A DNA stretch of 64,000 nt from Rhabditoides inermis (Eukaryota > Nematoda > Chromadorea > Rhabditida > Rhabditidae). A program made the translations under genes and the position numbers. The stretch is taken from contig CAWZYM010000376.1 of assembly GCA_963966185.1 (NCBI GenBank), positions 182,001-246,000 of the forward strand. Direction: 5' to 3'. This document shows, in pieces, positions 1 through 13,050 of the stretch (position 1 is the stretch's first letter; the number at the start of each line of letters is the position of its first letter). Under the pieces are notes generated by a model. That model was not told the origin of the DNA. It did not search any database and saw nothing but the letters and a program-made list of their open reading frames with translations.

Positions 1-477
1 CCGAAACTCGATAACAATTAAAAGCCACCAGATCATAAATAAAAAAGGTAGATGCTGCCAGCATACTTGCTGAAAGTTTATTCTGATTTGAAACTATAAA
101 TTCCTTGGCACACTGGATTGTCAAAAATCCAATGAATGAAAAAATAGCATACACCATCGTCAACATAACAATCACGTTTGAAAATATAAGTTGCATGAAA
201 ATCGTATACCGCCAATACATGAATTTCGATCAATGTGTGTCCACATCCTCCACAATTTCAACTAATCCTTTTCCATTTCTTCAACACCACGCAATTAAGA
301 AAATTAGTGTAATTCTTATTCATCTTTTATTATATATTTAGTCTAGCCATTCCCCCAGCTTGTCCACCACCGATTCAACGCAACGCAGCTATTTATACGA
401 ACATCTTGCTCTTTCCACATGAAAATCGACCTATACTAGAACTAGATTCTAGAATTTTCCGCATTCCCCACGCCCAG

Positions 478-1029
478 AAGAAGAAGAAGAAGAAGAAGAA
501 GAAGAAGAAGAAGAAGAAGAAGAAGAAGAAGAAGAAGAAGAAGAAGAAGAAGAAGAAGAAGAAGAAGAAGAAGAAGAAGAAGAAGAAGAAGAAGAAGAAG
601 AAGAAGAAGAAGAAGAAGAAGAAGAAGAAGAAGAAGAAGAAGAAGAAGAAGAAGAAGAAGAAGAAGAAGAAGAAGAAGAAGAAGAAGAAGAAGAAGAAGA
701 AGAAGAAGAAGAAGAAGAAGAAGAAGAAGAAGAAGAAGAAGAAGAAGAAGAAGAAGAAGAAGAAGAAGAAGAAGAAGAAGAAGAAGAAGAAGAAGAAGAA
801 GAAGAAGAAGAAGAAGAAGAAGAAGAAGAAGAAGAAGAAGAAGAAGAAGAAGAAGAAGAAGAAGAAGAAGAAGAAGAAGAAGAAGAAGAAGAAGAAGAAG
901 AAGAAGAAGAAGAAGAAGAAGAAGAAGAAGAAGAAGAAGAAGAAGAAGAAGAAGAAAGAAGAAGAAGAAGAAGAAGAAGAAGAAGAAGAAGAAGAAGAAG
1001 AAGAAGAAGAAGAAGAAGAAGAAGAAGAA
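478..1029 (+). repeat. (GAA)n microsatellite, about 184 units
   Basis: 552 bases of uninterrupted AAG/GAA except a one-base phase slip near 956. It lies 3' of the last readable naa35 exon, presumably inside an intron, with TTC on the sense strand. Confidence 0.99.
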
Positions 1030-1268
1030 GGAAAGTTCATCACACCAAGCACATCATTTATTGAATATAAGCTTCAAGCCAATGTTACCATCACACATCA
1101 CATCACCATAAACTACTACAATGGACATTTCCTATTACCCTTCACCCTTTACCAACCATCGTTAATCAATGAAACACCAATCCAGTACGACTATGATAAA
1201 TCAACATCTCCTTGGTACTCGACCTCTACTAGAATCTACCCCATCCGCCCCTTCCCGCCGCCACCCAC

Positions 1269-4200
1269 CATATGCGTAGTCGTTCATGAGCATCTGATTG
1301 CTCCTGTCCAGAGAGTTCAGCTGCCACTTGTACACGATCTCACCAATGTACCTGCAACAAAACACAATCATGAGAGAGAAGTAACCGGTAAACAAAATGT
1401 GAAAATAGTGTGGTGACTGGTAACGTTTACAGAAAAAAGTAATCGGTGCCGAAACGAAAACATGACGTTGTGACCAACTGCAACAATATCCCGAAAACTT
1501 AATTTTTTTTAACTTCGCTATAGCGACTATCAACGTTGAACACACTATAGCCTGCGCCAGTGCGATAGTTTTCGATACGGTGCCATTCTCTGATCTACCC
1601 CACCGCGCGCAACTTATTGCGAACATAGCACTATAACAGCTTTAGCAGTGATTTTTCAAACATTCCAGAAAATATATGTTCCACCAGCATAAAACATACA
1701 TTTACGAATTTTGAACACCAATCGTTTGTTGAATTCCTTACCTATATCACAGAATAACTACATTTAAAAAAATGTTCCAACATTACTGCTAGGTCAAAGC
1801 AAGCATCCAGAATCCTGATTATGAACTATAATTAACAGGAAACAGTTTGTCTAATCGTAAAAATACTAATCCAAGTATGTATACGTGTGGAGAGAACGTT
1901 CTCGCAGTATCACACAAGAGTAACAGTAACATCAAACAGAGACAAGCTACTCACCAGTACTCGAACTCTTCTCCATCCATCCTGATCAATCCAACTCACC
2001 AGATACAGCATAACATACAGTATAAAGTACAACACCCCCACTCACCAGTACACGTACTGGTACTCGTACTCTGCGTACAGCTGCAGTCGGCAGCCGAGCT
2101 CTGCGTGAAGGCGCACCAGCGACAGCGTCTGCTGCAGCACCCACGTCGACACACAGGGGAGAGCCGATTGCTGCAAACAAGGATCATTGGATTGATGGAG
2201 AAAGGATTGCTGAAGAAATGCCATCCCAATAGATTATTGCAATGTTTTCTGGTTAATCTGCGGATAAATCTGTGACGTATAAGTTGCATTGCATTCCAAC
2301 CAAACTCAACCCTCAATTCATACGTTTCTCATCCACCACTAATTAGCAGTCTAGAAACGGTCGATAATTTGTCCACTACTGGCGTTATTCATACTTTTCA
2401 CAACACGTCCACTTCTTGCCATTTTCTGTTCGCGACGATTCGCAGATGTTATAGTTTATAAACACACCAACCAATCACCCTCCTCTCGCTTTTTCCATAA
2501 ATCAGGTCAAAAGTAAACCAGAACTTCATACGTTTCTCATCTCTCTCTCTCTCTCTCCCTCTCCCTCATCTCTCCCCCTCCCCCTGCCCACCTCGGCGGC
2601 CGTCTTCTGCCTGGTGCCCCTCTCGGCGTCGTGCTCCCCCGCCGCTTGCGACGCGTTCGCGCACTCCTGGTCCACCCGCTCCGCCTCCGCCTGCAACACA
2701 CAATCTGACAATCGTGCCTTGTGCAAATAGTGATCCAGTTATTCTACTGCCTTGGCTTATCCATTCTGGTCCGCCACTCAACCCCCTCCCAGTATGATGG
2801 CGATTGCTACTGTAATCATTGCTACAAAGCTACATTCCACAATCATTTTGTCCTCATTATCATTATTCACGCGAGAGAGAGAGCCCTGCCCACCTGCAGC
2901 GCTCCCATATCCTCCAGCGAGACGACCAACTTCTCGCGCTGCCGAGCCAGGTTGTTGCCTACAACAAAGTTCCATTTGCATATATGTGTCAATGGCATCA
3001 TAAAATACGCAAATCAATGGTGTCTCCTGTTAATTATACAATGGTGTCTTCTTTTTAACTGGACTAAACGCTAAACCACTTCATATATTTGAAACCGTCC
3101 AAGTAACTTACTACTTACACACAAGAACTAGCAACAAACCGAACCGACAGAGAAACCCCCTCACCCTCATCAATGGTTTATCGCATATCATACGGATAAC
3201 GCACTCGTATACTACAAGTATACGAGTGCGTTATCCGAGATAACCCATCATTCCAGATAACCCATCATGCTATCATTGTATGTACATGTCGGAATCAGGC
3301 TGGCAAACAAACAAACTACAAGTATGCTACAAGTGGCCGGCAAGAGAGCGAGTGCCACCCACCCATAGTCTGGACGACGACGAGGAACACCTTGACGGCG
3401 TCGCAGATGAACTCCTCCCACAGCTGCTGGCACAGAACGGAAGAGTGCGCGGCTGACCTGCAAAGAGATGCGCTAGACGACTGGTCGGGTAACATCCACT
3501 GATTCATGTGTTCCAATTCCAACTTCCAACCAAACCTAGATTGCAATCGACCAATTGGATGATCTCCACCCCCACCGACCCGTGCATGGTGACAGGCGGG
3601 GCGACACCGTCGCGGACACTCGCCAGCACCACCTCCGACAGCGGATCCGAACCGAACACGTGGTCGTCGTTCGGAAGCAGGATCAGCTGCAAATCATCAA
3701 CCTCAAACACACAACGCACAACGGCCAACAAAATTGATAGCAGTGATAGGCTAAAAACATGCCACCCGATGTTTCCTCATTCTTTACAACTGGGGCCAGG
3801 CACCATACATGATATAGTGGCGCATGAAAGTAGACCCCATGTTTTCAAAAAGGTCAGGAAAGAGGGACCCCCATGTTTTTAAAGCGGTAGTCGTGGTAGG
3901 GCCCCCCCTTGTTTTTGATTTTGAGAAATTCAGAGGGTGGCGGTGGACCCCCTGTTTTAGGGATGTGCCTGGGCCCACTATATCATGTACGAGGCAAACC
4001 ATGTCAACACCGTCAAAGGCATAAGGATCTTGATCAGTGGTCAGATACCAAGGAATCGCGCGCCTCGATCGCGAACCTATGGAAATGTTTCACCGAACTA
4101 TAACATTGTTGTCGTTTGCCAAATTAAATAATAATAGCCTATAAGCAAACTTTTTAGTAGCAATATACCTGCAGCGCAGCCCGTGAGAAGGCGCAGCTGT

Positions 4201-5289
4201 CCTCCTCGGCAAACTGCTTCAGGAACGACTGCAAACAACAACAAAAATTGATTTGTAATCACAAATATGTTTCACAGAGACACATCCACAAAGAAGAACA
4301 AGTATCAATCCTTTGGCTCTTTGCTTGTATCACTCACCGAAACAATGTAACTATACAAATAATATCATACTCAACTACACAATCGGGCAAGAGTCAACAG
4401 ACGAATCATCCTAAATACAAGGTCCAAACACACAGCACACCATACCAATATTGATATTCCCCACCAATCTAAGAACACATCAACTCTGCCATCACACCAC
4501 AACCTCCCTCCTCTCCTTCGCTCTCCCTCCCTTCTCCCACTCACCACCAGCGAGTTGATGTCTCCGACCACGTTCGGCAGCTCGCTCACCACTCTGAGAA
4601 GTCGCCGGGACAGTGAGACAAGGTACGGCAGGGCAGTCTCTCTGAAAAAGAATCAATACTAACCAATCGATAAATCACCGATTTCCGCCCACCTGGGCAT
4701 GATAAAACTCAATCAACCAAACAACCGATCAAAAATTTGATCGAAAAATCAATTAATTTTTTCCCTCCCCCACCTAGGTATGATCTCTATCCTCCTCGGG
4801 AATGTGGGCGGCAGGTGGGCGCGGTTCAGCTCCGGCTCCACGCAGCACAGCCACCCAAAGTTGCCTGAACGAAAAGTTCATTTCTAACAAAACAAAAACC
4901 AATCGTCAAGTTTCACAAAAAACGTACCGATACATTTTCTGAACGAACCATCGAATCATTATGAATATTATCAACCATAACAAGTACGTTTCACCCAGTC
5001 AACTATGATCGATATTGGACTATTACAATCATCTTGAGAATAAACTTGAAAAGTACCACCAGCCATCACCATCACCATCCTTGTCCCTTTTCCCCCATCC
5101 ACCCCCGCCAGTTTCAAACTAAATCAACTACGTTTCACCTCCTTCACTACACCAGAAAAATACTACTAAAACCAATCGTGCATTAACCACCTTATTCCCA
5201 ATCTCATCTCAGTTCAACGCCAGTCATGTCGATGCGGTCGCCCACTCCGCTACTCTTCTCAAACCACATTGCACCATTCCCATCGGCGG

Positions 5290-5339
<50 letters not shown>

Positions 5340-8300
5340 CTACCTACACTACCGAGATGCTCCCACCCAGTTTCAATACATACCAACTACGTTTCACCTC
5401 CCCCACTACATTGTCCACACATCGGGCAACGTAATACGCACTACGATTCTGCAATAACTTTCACGCGCTGATTCCACCCGCCACTCTTATCCACCATGCT
5501 GCAAGCTGCACTACTTGCACAAAACCCCATAAAACCCCATATCCATCCTTATCGCCATCTCACACAACCCTTCCTTTCAGGATCTGCCAATCCCCCGCCC
5601 ATGAGCCTTGAGTGGCGCGGCGGATCAAGAGCAAAGAGGATGTTCCCTTTCCCCTCCCCCACCCACCATCCTTGTCGACCCCCTCCGGCCGGGGGCTGTC
5701 CATGTTCTGCCAGTTGCCGGCGATCGACTCGGCCAGACGCACACACTGCTGCGCGCACTCCACGCCAAGGCCAAGGTCCGGCCTGGAGAAAGGTAGAGTA
5801 GAGTAAAGCCCGCAAAGGGAACAAGTACATTACAGTTGCACTGCATAATTAGGCTTAAGCTAAAATTACCATTGTTGTAAATAAACATATTTCATAAATA
5901 TACGAATGTGAAACACATGGAACATGTAAAACGCGACTCACTTGAACTTCTTGGGCTGCTCCTTCCCTCCCTCCTCCTCCCTCTGCTCGTCGCTCCATTG
6001 CTGCTGTTGGTGTGGTCTGGGGACGCAGGCCGAGAGGAAGAGCATCAGCTGCCGCAGCCATGCCAGGCGGACCGCCAGCGCGCCGGGGAGAGGCGACTTG
6101 GACGACTGCAAGCAAAGGGGATTAGGGGAACTGGAACCAGTAGAAATATTAAAAACAACATAACCTTTATAATCATAAAATTTTCAATAATAATTCTGTT
6201 CACAAAAAGTATCACCTCAATCATATCTTTCATATCTCGTGCTCGTGCTAATATTTGCAATAGAAATCCATCTTTCTATTGAGACATGCGAATCAAACAC
6301 CAACACCACAAGATTCTCAAGAGAATCTCAACCCAGCCATCTATCATAACAATCGCCAAAACAATACAAAGGACCAATTTTCGCAACCATGCTGGAACAC
6401 GTTTCAATTCATGCATTTACACAATTATAAATCCTGTTCAAATAATTTTAATGCTGTTCTGTTCTCATTCATGATACACACCTTGAGAACAAATACATTC
6501 TTCATCTCCCTCCCCGACGCGCTTTCACTGGAGCTCACGTTGCTCCTTTTAATAATGATCATCTCGTCCGCGCGTCCGCCTCCCACCCCCTTCATCCCTC
6601 TTCCCTCATTCGTCTCCTACTCTCCCGCCCACCTTCCCCCTGGCCCTCAGCTCGGCCTCCGTCCTCCGCAGCAGGTCCACCGTCGACGCCTCGCTCAACT
6701 CGCACTCCACCCGGTAGATGAGACACGCGTTGAAGTCCTCCTGCAATGCATCCCATGTTTGCTAGTCTTCCTGACCATGCTGAACACTATCCTGAAGACC
6801 TGAAGTCCTAATAAAACATATTCAACATTCTCAACGTATGCACTTTCAACCAATAATATGTTTCGTCATTCCGTTAAATGCGCATCAACAGCCGATCAGT
6901 CCAATGCAATGATCCCCTCAACCAGCTCCTCATACCTCATACACTCTGGTCATCTGCACCGTACCTTACCCAGCAGAACTGTCCTATCCCCCATATCTCT
7001 ACGATAGACACAACTGTACAAATACCAAAACAATTTACGTTTCATCATTCATATAGACTGATAGACACGAAACTCTATCCATGGTTCTAATACCCATCTG
7101 ATTCCGAACGATAGTAAAGTAATCAAAATCCAAACTAAAAACACAAGCACGTTCTCATACCCACTGTCCTACACCACCTTATTATCTTAATCTAACCTCT
7201 TTTAAACCCGTCCCTCCCCATAACCCACCTCCTCATATACACTGGCAGTCTGCACCGTGTCCTTGACTGCCCGCACCAGGTGGGCAAAGGCGTGCGCCAT
7301 GGCCCGCAGCACTGGCGCCTTCTTCCCGTCAATCTCCTTCGGACACGTCAAGGGGACGACGGTCCACAGCTGCAATGACAGAGGGGGTAGAGAGCGAAAA
7401 GCAACAGCGCAAGCCGGAGCACTGTCAACATCTCATCTTAATACAAGAGTAAGAGTTAGAAAATGGGCCTGAAGAAGAGTCTTTTATGGTGATTCGTCTA
7501 CGAAAAGAACCAAGAAGTGGGAAATTCACTGTTCAGAGCCAGAGCTGTAAAGAGCAAATTTATAGAGATCAGATCATAGAGACCACGAATTAATGCACTA
7601 TCCAACTAACGAATATCAGCAAAATGTGAAACGTAAGATTCCAGGCAATTAGGTAATACAGAAAAAAAACCGTAAAACTGCTTTTCTGCTAGCGCAAAAT
7701 TGATCACATCAAGAAGTACAATCTCCTTCAACTCTACGGAAAACTGGAAACCAAACAAAAAAACAAGTGCAGTACTGGCTGACCGACTGTGCAATGTTGT
7801 TTCCCTCGAGCCATGTGACGAAGCAGCACAGAGTCGCGTCCACAGTGGTCAGCAGCTCCGCGTCAGAAAGAGAGTAAGCTCCCTGCAAACAGACAAAATT
7901 ATTGCATTTATCATCAATATCATCAACTTGGTCGATCGTTATATTATATGATTGATTAATTGTGTTGGCGTTGTTTCGCTTTCGCGCTAGAGCTTGCACC
8001 CCAACGATAGTACTTTGATCTGCCTCGCTTGCAGCTCGAATCCTCTTCTAACCGACTGTCTTTTTTGTTTCATACGATATTGACATTGTCGTGAACTAAG
8101 ATCGAATCCGAGCGTATAAGCGTATATCCACTACAAGTTCCGAATCTTCCGTGTCATGACTTTTCGCTTTCAAATAAATGTTATACAGTTCACACCCATT
8201 CAAAGACTAATCTCTTCGGCATATTGTCTGCGTAAAAAAGTAACATGCTCAAGACTTTCACAAAAACAAGCAGACACATACGTTCATGTATCTTCCTCGT

Positions 8301-9761
8301 ATGCGTATCTTCAATTCTTATGGATTCGAATATGATATCTTACTAACTACAAACATTCTAATCAATTTCAATAACCCATGCACTATAAGTTTCACATAAC
8401 AACCTAATTACACGAACTGTTTCAAAATCAGTTCTGTTAGAAACAGCCATTCATAATATAATTAAAGGATTTATCCGGACAATGTGATCTTGCCTGATCT
8501 TCAGATTGGGGTGGCTTTTGTTCTCGTCAAAGAAATCTTCTTTTGAAATTGTATAAACGTGGAAATTTTTTTTACAAATTTTTCTGCTCAAACAGAACTT
8601 CAAAACTCGTCTTTATTGAAGAGAACGAAAGCGACCCCATCCTGAATATCAGGGAATGATATGTTGTCCGGATACATCCTTTAATATCATGCATTATCAA
8701 GAAACTTAACGCAGTTGCAGTTCTAACGGAATTGATGTTATTAGTGTGATCACTCATATTTCTTTACTATCTTCCAAAACATCACTCAACTCACCTCTTG
8801 CACAACTATATTTTTATCCTTATACCCATACCATTTCCACAGCTTTCCTGGAAAAGCCTTTCCAGTTGACATGATTCAAATCACAAACACTCACCTCTCG
8901 CACACCCCCATCGTCTTCTAGAAGCGCACATATACTATCCCTATGCATCTATACCTATCCCCATACCACATCCACATCCCAGTGGCTCACAACTATCATG
9001 AGATTGTCATCATCCAAATTCGCAACACAGCACTCACCTCCTGGACGCACACCTGCATGCCCATCGTCTTCTGGAAGCGGACCATGCCAATGTCCATCTT
9101 CGGGTCCATGAGCTCTATGGCAGACATGGCCTCGCCCAAGTGGAAACCGTCCGCCTTCACCAAGTGGCCGAGAGGCAGTTCTGCAAAGTGCATATGCATT
9201 GTTTTTGCGCATGTCAATGTAAAACACCGAGAGAAAAAACCGGAATTAAAACAAAAGTCCAGTCGGTCAACAAATAGTACAACGTACCCTCGAGAAACAT
9301 ACATAAAACAGAATGTACAGAAATTAACGTATTCTAGAAACGTAGAAACTATAAATAAGAGAAGAGAATACTGACTGGCGCAGTCGTCGAAGAACTCCTT
9401 GGTAATGTCCAGTGAGCCTTCCACGTCGTCACAAACAGACGAGGGAGACGAGTGGCGAGAACAAACCTGCAAATTAATTATTATATAATATTTGTTTAAT
9501 CTCGTATAGTATAAACTTCAGATCAAGCTCAACATTGGAATTAGTGATTTACATACAACCTTTACGGATCGAAGAGAAAAGGCCTGTCAAGTAAAATGCT
9601 ACAACTCCAAGTTACACAAAATCCTAAATCTCCTGTACAGCATACGTTTTGCACCATCCTCAACACATCATAATAACAAACCAAATCAATGAATGCCACT
9701 TTTACTCAATTAGAACATATACGGTATACAGAACCAAAACAGTGAATTATATACTCGGTCG

Positions 9762-9807
<46 letters not shown>

Positions 9808-9925
9808 TACTCGGTCGTTGAGGAAAAAACACACTCACCTTCTCCTCCTCCTCCCCTCGCACAGTCAGCGCCAACCCAGCTGCTGTCATCGCTTCCCGCA
9901 GCGTCGCCGAAAGATCGTCCATCAC
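1269..9925 (-). CDS. naa35: NAA35/MAK10, NatC N-acetyltransferase auxiliary subunit (18 exons, C-terminus missing)
   Basis: Auxiliary subunit of the NatC N-terminal acetyltransferase, which anchors the catalytic subunit at the ribosome. Exons, 5' to 3': 9925-9839, 9466-9376, 9180-9038, 7882-7784, 7369-7229, 6740-6633, 6105-5942, 5782-5667, 4864-4774, 4641-4545, 4228-4169, 3686-3552, about 3457-3363, 2958-2894, 2690-2592, 2170-2046, 1351-1269 (plus a possible variant end of the 3686 exon). Phases agree at every junction except 3552/3457, where the exact splice is unclear. About 600 residues are readable. Family hallmarks are MSAIELMDPKMDIGM, CCFVTWLEG, LPPTFPR, NLARQREKL and the EYEYQYVYWYIGEIVYKW stretch. 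The start is the first ATG of an MMDDLS N-terminus. The known family is about 725 residues, so roughly the last 120 are absent; they should lie left of the window. Several introns carry GTTTCA motifs. Confidence 0.9.
1568..1626. repeat. Dispersed repeat shared with 15412-15466
   Basis: The segment around CTCTGATCTACC, CGCGCGC and ACTTATTGCGA recurs in the same order at 15412-15466, and more weakly at 15610-15655. Found in a naa35 intron and in intergenic DNA; no coding signal. Family unknown. Confidence 0.55.
3193..3237. repeat. Perfect 20-bp hairpin
   Basis: CGGATAACGCACTCGTATAC, loop TACAA, then its exact reverse complement, in a naa35 intron. It is followed by repeated GATAACCCATCAT and by a dispersed element. 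Confidence 0.95.
3241..3310. repeat. Dispersed repeat shared with 44920-44985
   Basis: GATAACCCATCATGCTA, then TTGTATGTACATGTCGGAATCAGG (split here as TTGTATGTACATG and TCGGAATCAGG), recurs inverted at 44920-44985 in a transporter intron. Beginning next to the hairpin, it may be one end of a mobile element. Confidence 0.7.
3797..3995. repeat. Small inverted-repeat element (MITE-like)
   Basis: TACATGATATAGTGG near the left end is matched by its reverse complement near the right end, both next to GCC(C)AGGCAC. Between them are four diverged copies of a GGACCCCCATGTTTT-like unit. No clear target-site duplication. Confidence 0.5.
4986..5049 (+). promoter_or_regulatory. Candidate 21U-RNA unit
   Basis: TACGTTTCAC, then CAAT with T at 5029, spacing 36. 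Third unit in the same intron. Confidence 0.4.
5130..5196 (+). promoter_or_regulatory. Candidate 21U-RNA unit
   Basis: TACGTTTCAC, then CAAT with its T at 5176, 39 nt after GTTTCA. In a naa35 intron, antisense to the gene. Predicted RNA 5' end: 5176. Confidence 0.5.
5289..5338 (+). repeat. (ATC)n microsatellite
   Basis: About 16 ATC units inside a naa35 intron. Confidence 0.95.
5389..5455 (+). promoter_or_regulatory. Candidate 21U-RNA unit
   Basis: TACGTTTCAC, then TAAT with T at 5435, spacing 39. The flank resembles the unit at 5130, so it may be a local duplicate. Confidence 0.5.
7569..7635 (-). promoter_or_regulatory. Candidate 21U-RNA unit
   Basis: Minus-strand TACGTTTCAC, then TAAT with T at 7589, spacing 38, in a naa35 intron, sense orientation. 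Confidence 0.5.
8386..8452 (+). promoter_or_regulatory. Candidate 21U-RNA unit
   Basis: TAAGTTTCAC, then CAGT with T at 8432, spacing 38, in the long naa35 intron. Confidence 0.4.
9764..9802. repeat. (TA)n microsatellite
   Basis: About 19 TA units in naa35 intron 1. Confidence 0.95.
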
Positions 9926-10539
9926 TCAGCACTCACGAGCCTACCTGCACACGGCAATCGATAATCAACTGATCAATATCACAATATCACAATATCAATA
10001 AAAACATCAGGTATTGAACGGTCCTCGAACCAGATACGAAGGAACAGGTAAAAAGAAAACAGTCATTCTGTACAAATACTTTATGCAACGTTAAAAACAA
10101 TTCAAAAATCAACGTGAATACGAAATATACATCAAAATGCACTGCATATGTCCGGGTGGTGAAACAGGGAGTTAATACATAACAACATGTAGTCATAGTC
10201 AAATGAAAGATTATATCAGATCAGACGGGCACAACAAGACAACTGGGTGGGTTACTCGAAAGGCGAGTAGAAATGGGACTCAGGATTTAGTACTATACGC
10301 AACTATGTACAAGTGAAAATAGTGAATGCGTATGTGAGAAAATATTAGCCGCTAGCGATCGCTAACAAGATGGTGGGAGGTATAGGACTGGACAGCCATA
10401 TGAGACAAGAGAAGGAAGAACTTGGAAGAGAACACGAGCACTGAACTCCCTACGGTAGGATTGTATGCGTTCCCCCCTCATGTTAGCATGTCGGAATGAG
10501 GCGTATGGCCAACTCACTACCCACTCCGCACTGCTCCCT
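9926..10539. other. Interval between the Sds3-like gene and naa35
   Basis: No gene seen. TGCAG at about 9946 on the sense strand could be a spliced-leader acceptor for naa35. Otherwise AT-rich and unremarkable. Confidence 0.5.
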
Positions 10540-12470
10540 CTACGCCCTCTGGCTGTTCATCTCCGCGTCGCGCACCTCCGACTGCAGGTTGCCGAACTGG
10601 ATCACGCGCAGGTCCTCCGCGATCTGCGAGTCCTGTAACGGCAATTCAAAACAGTTATTCAAAATCGTCGTAGATATAGTTGTACATACATCCAAACTAA
10701 TAGTTCAAATGTTAAAGATAGTGTTCCCTCTGATTCTGGTTGTGAAACAAATCATGACACGTTTTTCAACGATATTTTTTCTAATGTTTTGCCACAATAT
10801 AGCTTTTCAATTAATACAATAATTATTTAAAAAATTCAATTTAACTTCTGAGTGATAAATGCTAACCGAGGTTCTGATTGGTTCACAACCGTCAAAAGTG
10901 CATAACTTGCACCAACTTGCACAATCTGCTACACTACTTCGCTGTTTTATGAAGGAAACGCAGTTCTATAAAGTTGAATGGCTTTATATATTTCGTATAA
11001 TAAATAATAAGTGAAATAATAAACAAAAACTCAAAACATTCGAGCAAACAGCTGACATTGAAACATTGCCGTAACGTTCATAGTCCGAGATAAACGACGT
11101 AAGACACGTCAATAGGCGCTTTCGGTAGATTTAATTAATAAGTTGCATATTTTTAAAAATGATTCTTATTGAACGAAACATGCATCAATCATCATAAGTT
11201 ATTACTATATGAAGTATATAATACAAATTTCTCGTGTTTGATATTTAGCGTTCAGAGGTTACACTCAAATCGGCTGAACATACTTATCTCAAATCGGCTG
11301 AACATACTCATTTAAAATCACTCGTTTTTGAATGATTACAATCTCGCAATGCGAGTCCTGCGAGTAAAAAAGAGTGAGGTGAGCAGGTAAGAACTACGTC
11401 ATGCTACAGCAATTATGAAGCACATTGTTAAAAACACATGATAACAAAACATACTATCATCGTATACCTTCAGCCTGTGGAAGATGACGGGGAATGGGAG
11501 GGTGCGGCGCTGGCGCTCCATCTCCTCGTAGTCCACCACGGCTGATGACAGCTCGTCTTGCTTCTCTGCAAAATATCCATGTATGCATTTTAATAACAAC
11601 TATGTGTGTCATAATCATTTACGAAACTATTATATAAACAATAACAGTATGAACATATATAACAACGACGTATCGACGTGAGGTGCAGCAGGGATCCGGG
11701 CCAGGAACACATGCTTTTGTGCGTGGCATTGCTATTTTCAATAAATGATTCGACGTGGTCAACCAAGGACCCATCCAAGACACAACACCTAAAATAGATA
11801 AATAAAAAAGATCAACCCACGCGTGAGGTGTAGGAGGGAGACCTGGCTGTCCAGCTCGCGCATGCGCGCCTTCTCCCGACGCTCCTCGATCGACGCGAGC
11901 AGACGCTCGCGCATCAAGACGCGGTTGTCATCCTGCAAATATTAACATATCAGATATTATCAATAGCGTATTAACAAGTTTTGCAAATAGTATAAACAGT
12001 TACCTGGCTGGTTTCGGCGCAGTAGATGTTGCCCTGGTGCTTGCGGTTCAGCGAGTCGATTGCTAGAGTACGCCTCACCTCGTTCAACTAAACGAAAATA
12101 ATCAGAAATCGATTTTTAAAAATATGCAAATCACCTGTCGCCTGTCGGCCAGGTCGTTTTCGATGTTCTGCTTCTTTGCGAGGTAGTCGGCGGCGCGTCG
12201 CTCGAGCAGATCCGTCTTTCGCTTATCCAACTGCACGATGTGATAATTCTCAACAATGACGTCATCAGCAACACTCACCTGTTTCACCTTCTCCTCCTTC
12301 AGCATGGCCTTGAGTCGGTTGAACTGCGCCTCGGCGAGGACGACCCGGCGGAGGCTGTGGTCGCGGCGTCGCTCGATCTCCGCCGAGTCCAGATGCTCCA
12401 CGTCCGAAGCGTCGCTTTCCACGTCCTCCTCCTTCTCGCGGTCAGACTCCCTCACTTCGTCCACCTCCAT
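10540..12470 (-). CDS. Sds3/BRMS1-family Sin3-HDAC complex subunit (6 exons, complete)
   Basis: Predicted nuclear scaffold subunit of the Sin3 histone deacetylase co-repressor. Exons: 12470-12279, 12230-12135, 12087-12004, 11932-11843, 11563-11468, 10632-10540; every junction keeps phase 0 and the product is 216 residues. An acidic N-terminus (EKEEDVESDASDVEHLD) is followed by a long charged coiled coil beginning EIERRRDHSLRRVVLAEAQF, as in the Sds3-like domain (BRMS1 246 aa, SUDS3 about 328 aa in human). The start ATG follows TTTTACAG directly, which looks like a spliced-leader acceptor. The acceptor of exon 5 was taken as the second AG of GCAGAG because only that keeps frame. It lies upstream of naa35 on the same strand with 614 bp between them; an operon is possible but unproven. 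BRMS1 versus SUDS3 orthology is not resolved. Confidence 0.8.
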
Positions 12471-12589
12471 CTGTAAAACAGGTTTTAGATCGATAAATAA
12501 GAGTTGTGAACAAAAACAAACAAACAAAATACACAATGTTGAATAAATTAGTACGCTCTGGGAAATCTCAGGCAAAATGGTCGGGTGCC

Positions 12590-13050
12590 GCGCGGGGGAA
12601 TGAACCGATTCCGGGGCTCGCGCGGGGAATGGAGGCGTACCGGGAGCTCACGCGTGTCACAACCCCGGTGCGAATAGCGCGCTTGTGCGGGGTATAGGCG
12701 CGACGTCGATTGTGTCCGCGCGACTCAAGCATAAGACAGACTTTCAACAGAGAAGCTGTAAGTTGGTGGTGTGAACTTACCACCGCTACTCAAGTGTGGT
12801 GGCTTTCCTGAACTCAAAAGATCAAAATAGAAACATAATCATACATATGTGTCATTCCAATATGATGTTCACAATCGCCAAAATAGGTGGTACAATGTTG
12901 AAAACACTCGAAATTGACAAAAATCCAGTCAACGAAACTTTCATTGCGGGAGACGCGCGGGGCAATAGCGGGAACCTCGCGCGTCTTTGGCGGGGCAATT
13001 CCTACTGCACGCGGGCGGGTCCCGCTATTCCACGCGCCTCCCGCTCGGTT
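12590..13050. repeat. Two GC-rich islands, one forming an imperfect hairpin
   Basis: 12590-12700 and 12945-13046 are rich in CGCG and GCGGG against AT-rich surroundings. In the second, GGGAGACGCGCGGGGCAAT (12948 on) pairs with the reverse complement of the right end (GGGAGGCGCGTGGAAT), arms about 28 nt. Located 5' of the Sds3-like gene. Confidence 0.5.

Noticed and set aside
406..1416. 336-codon Lys/Glu ORF
   Set aside because: It is simply the GAA microsatellite read in frame.
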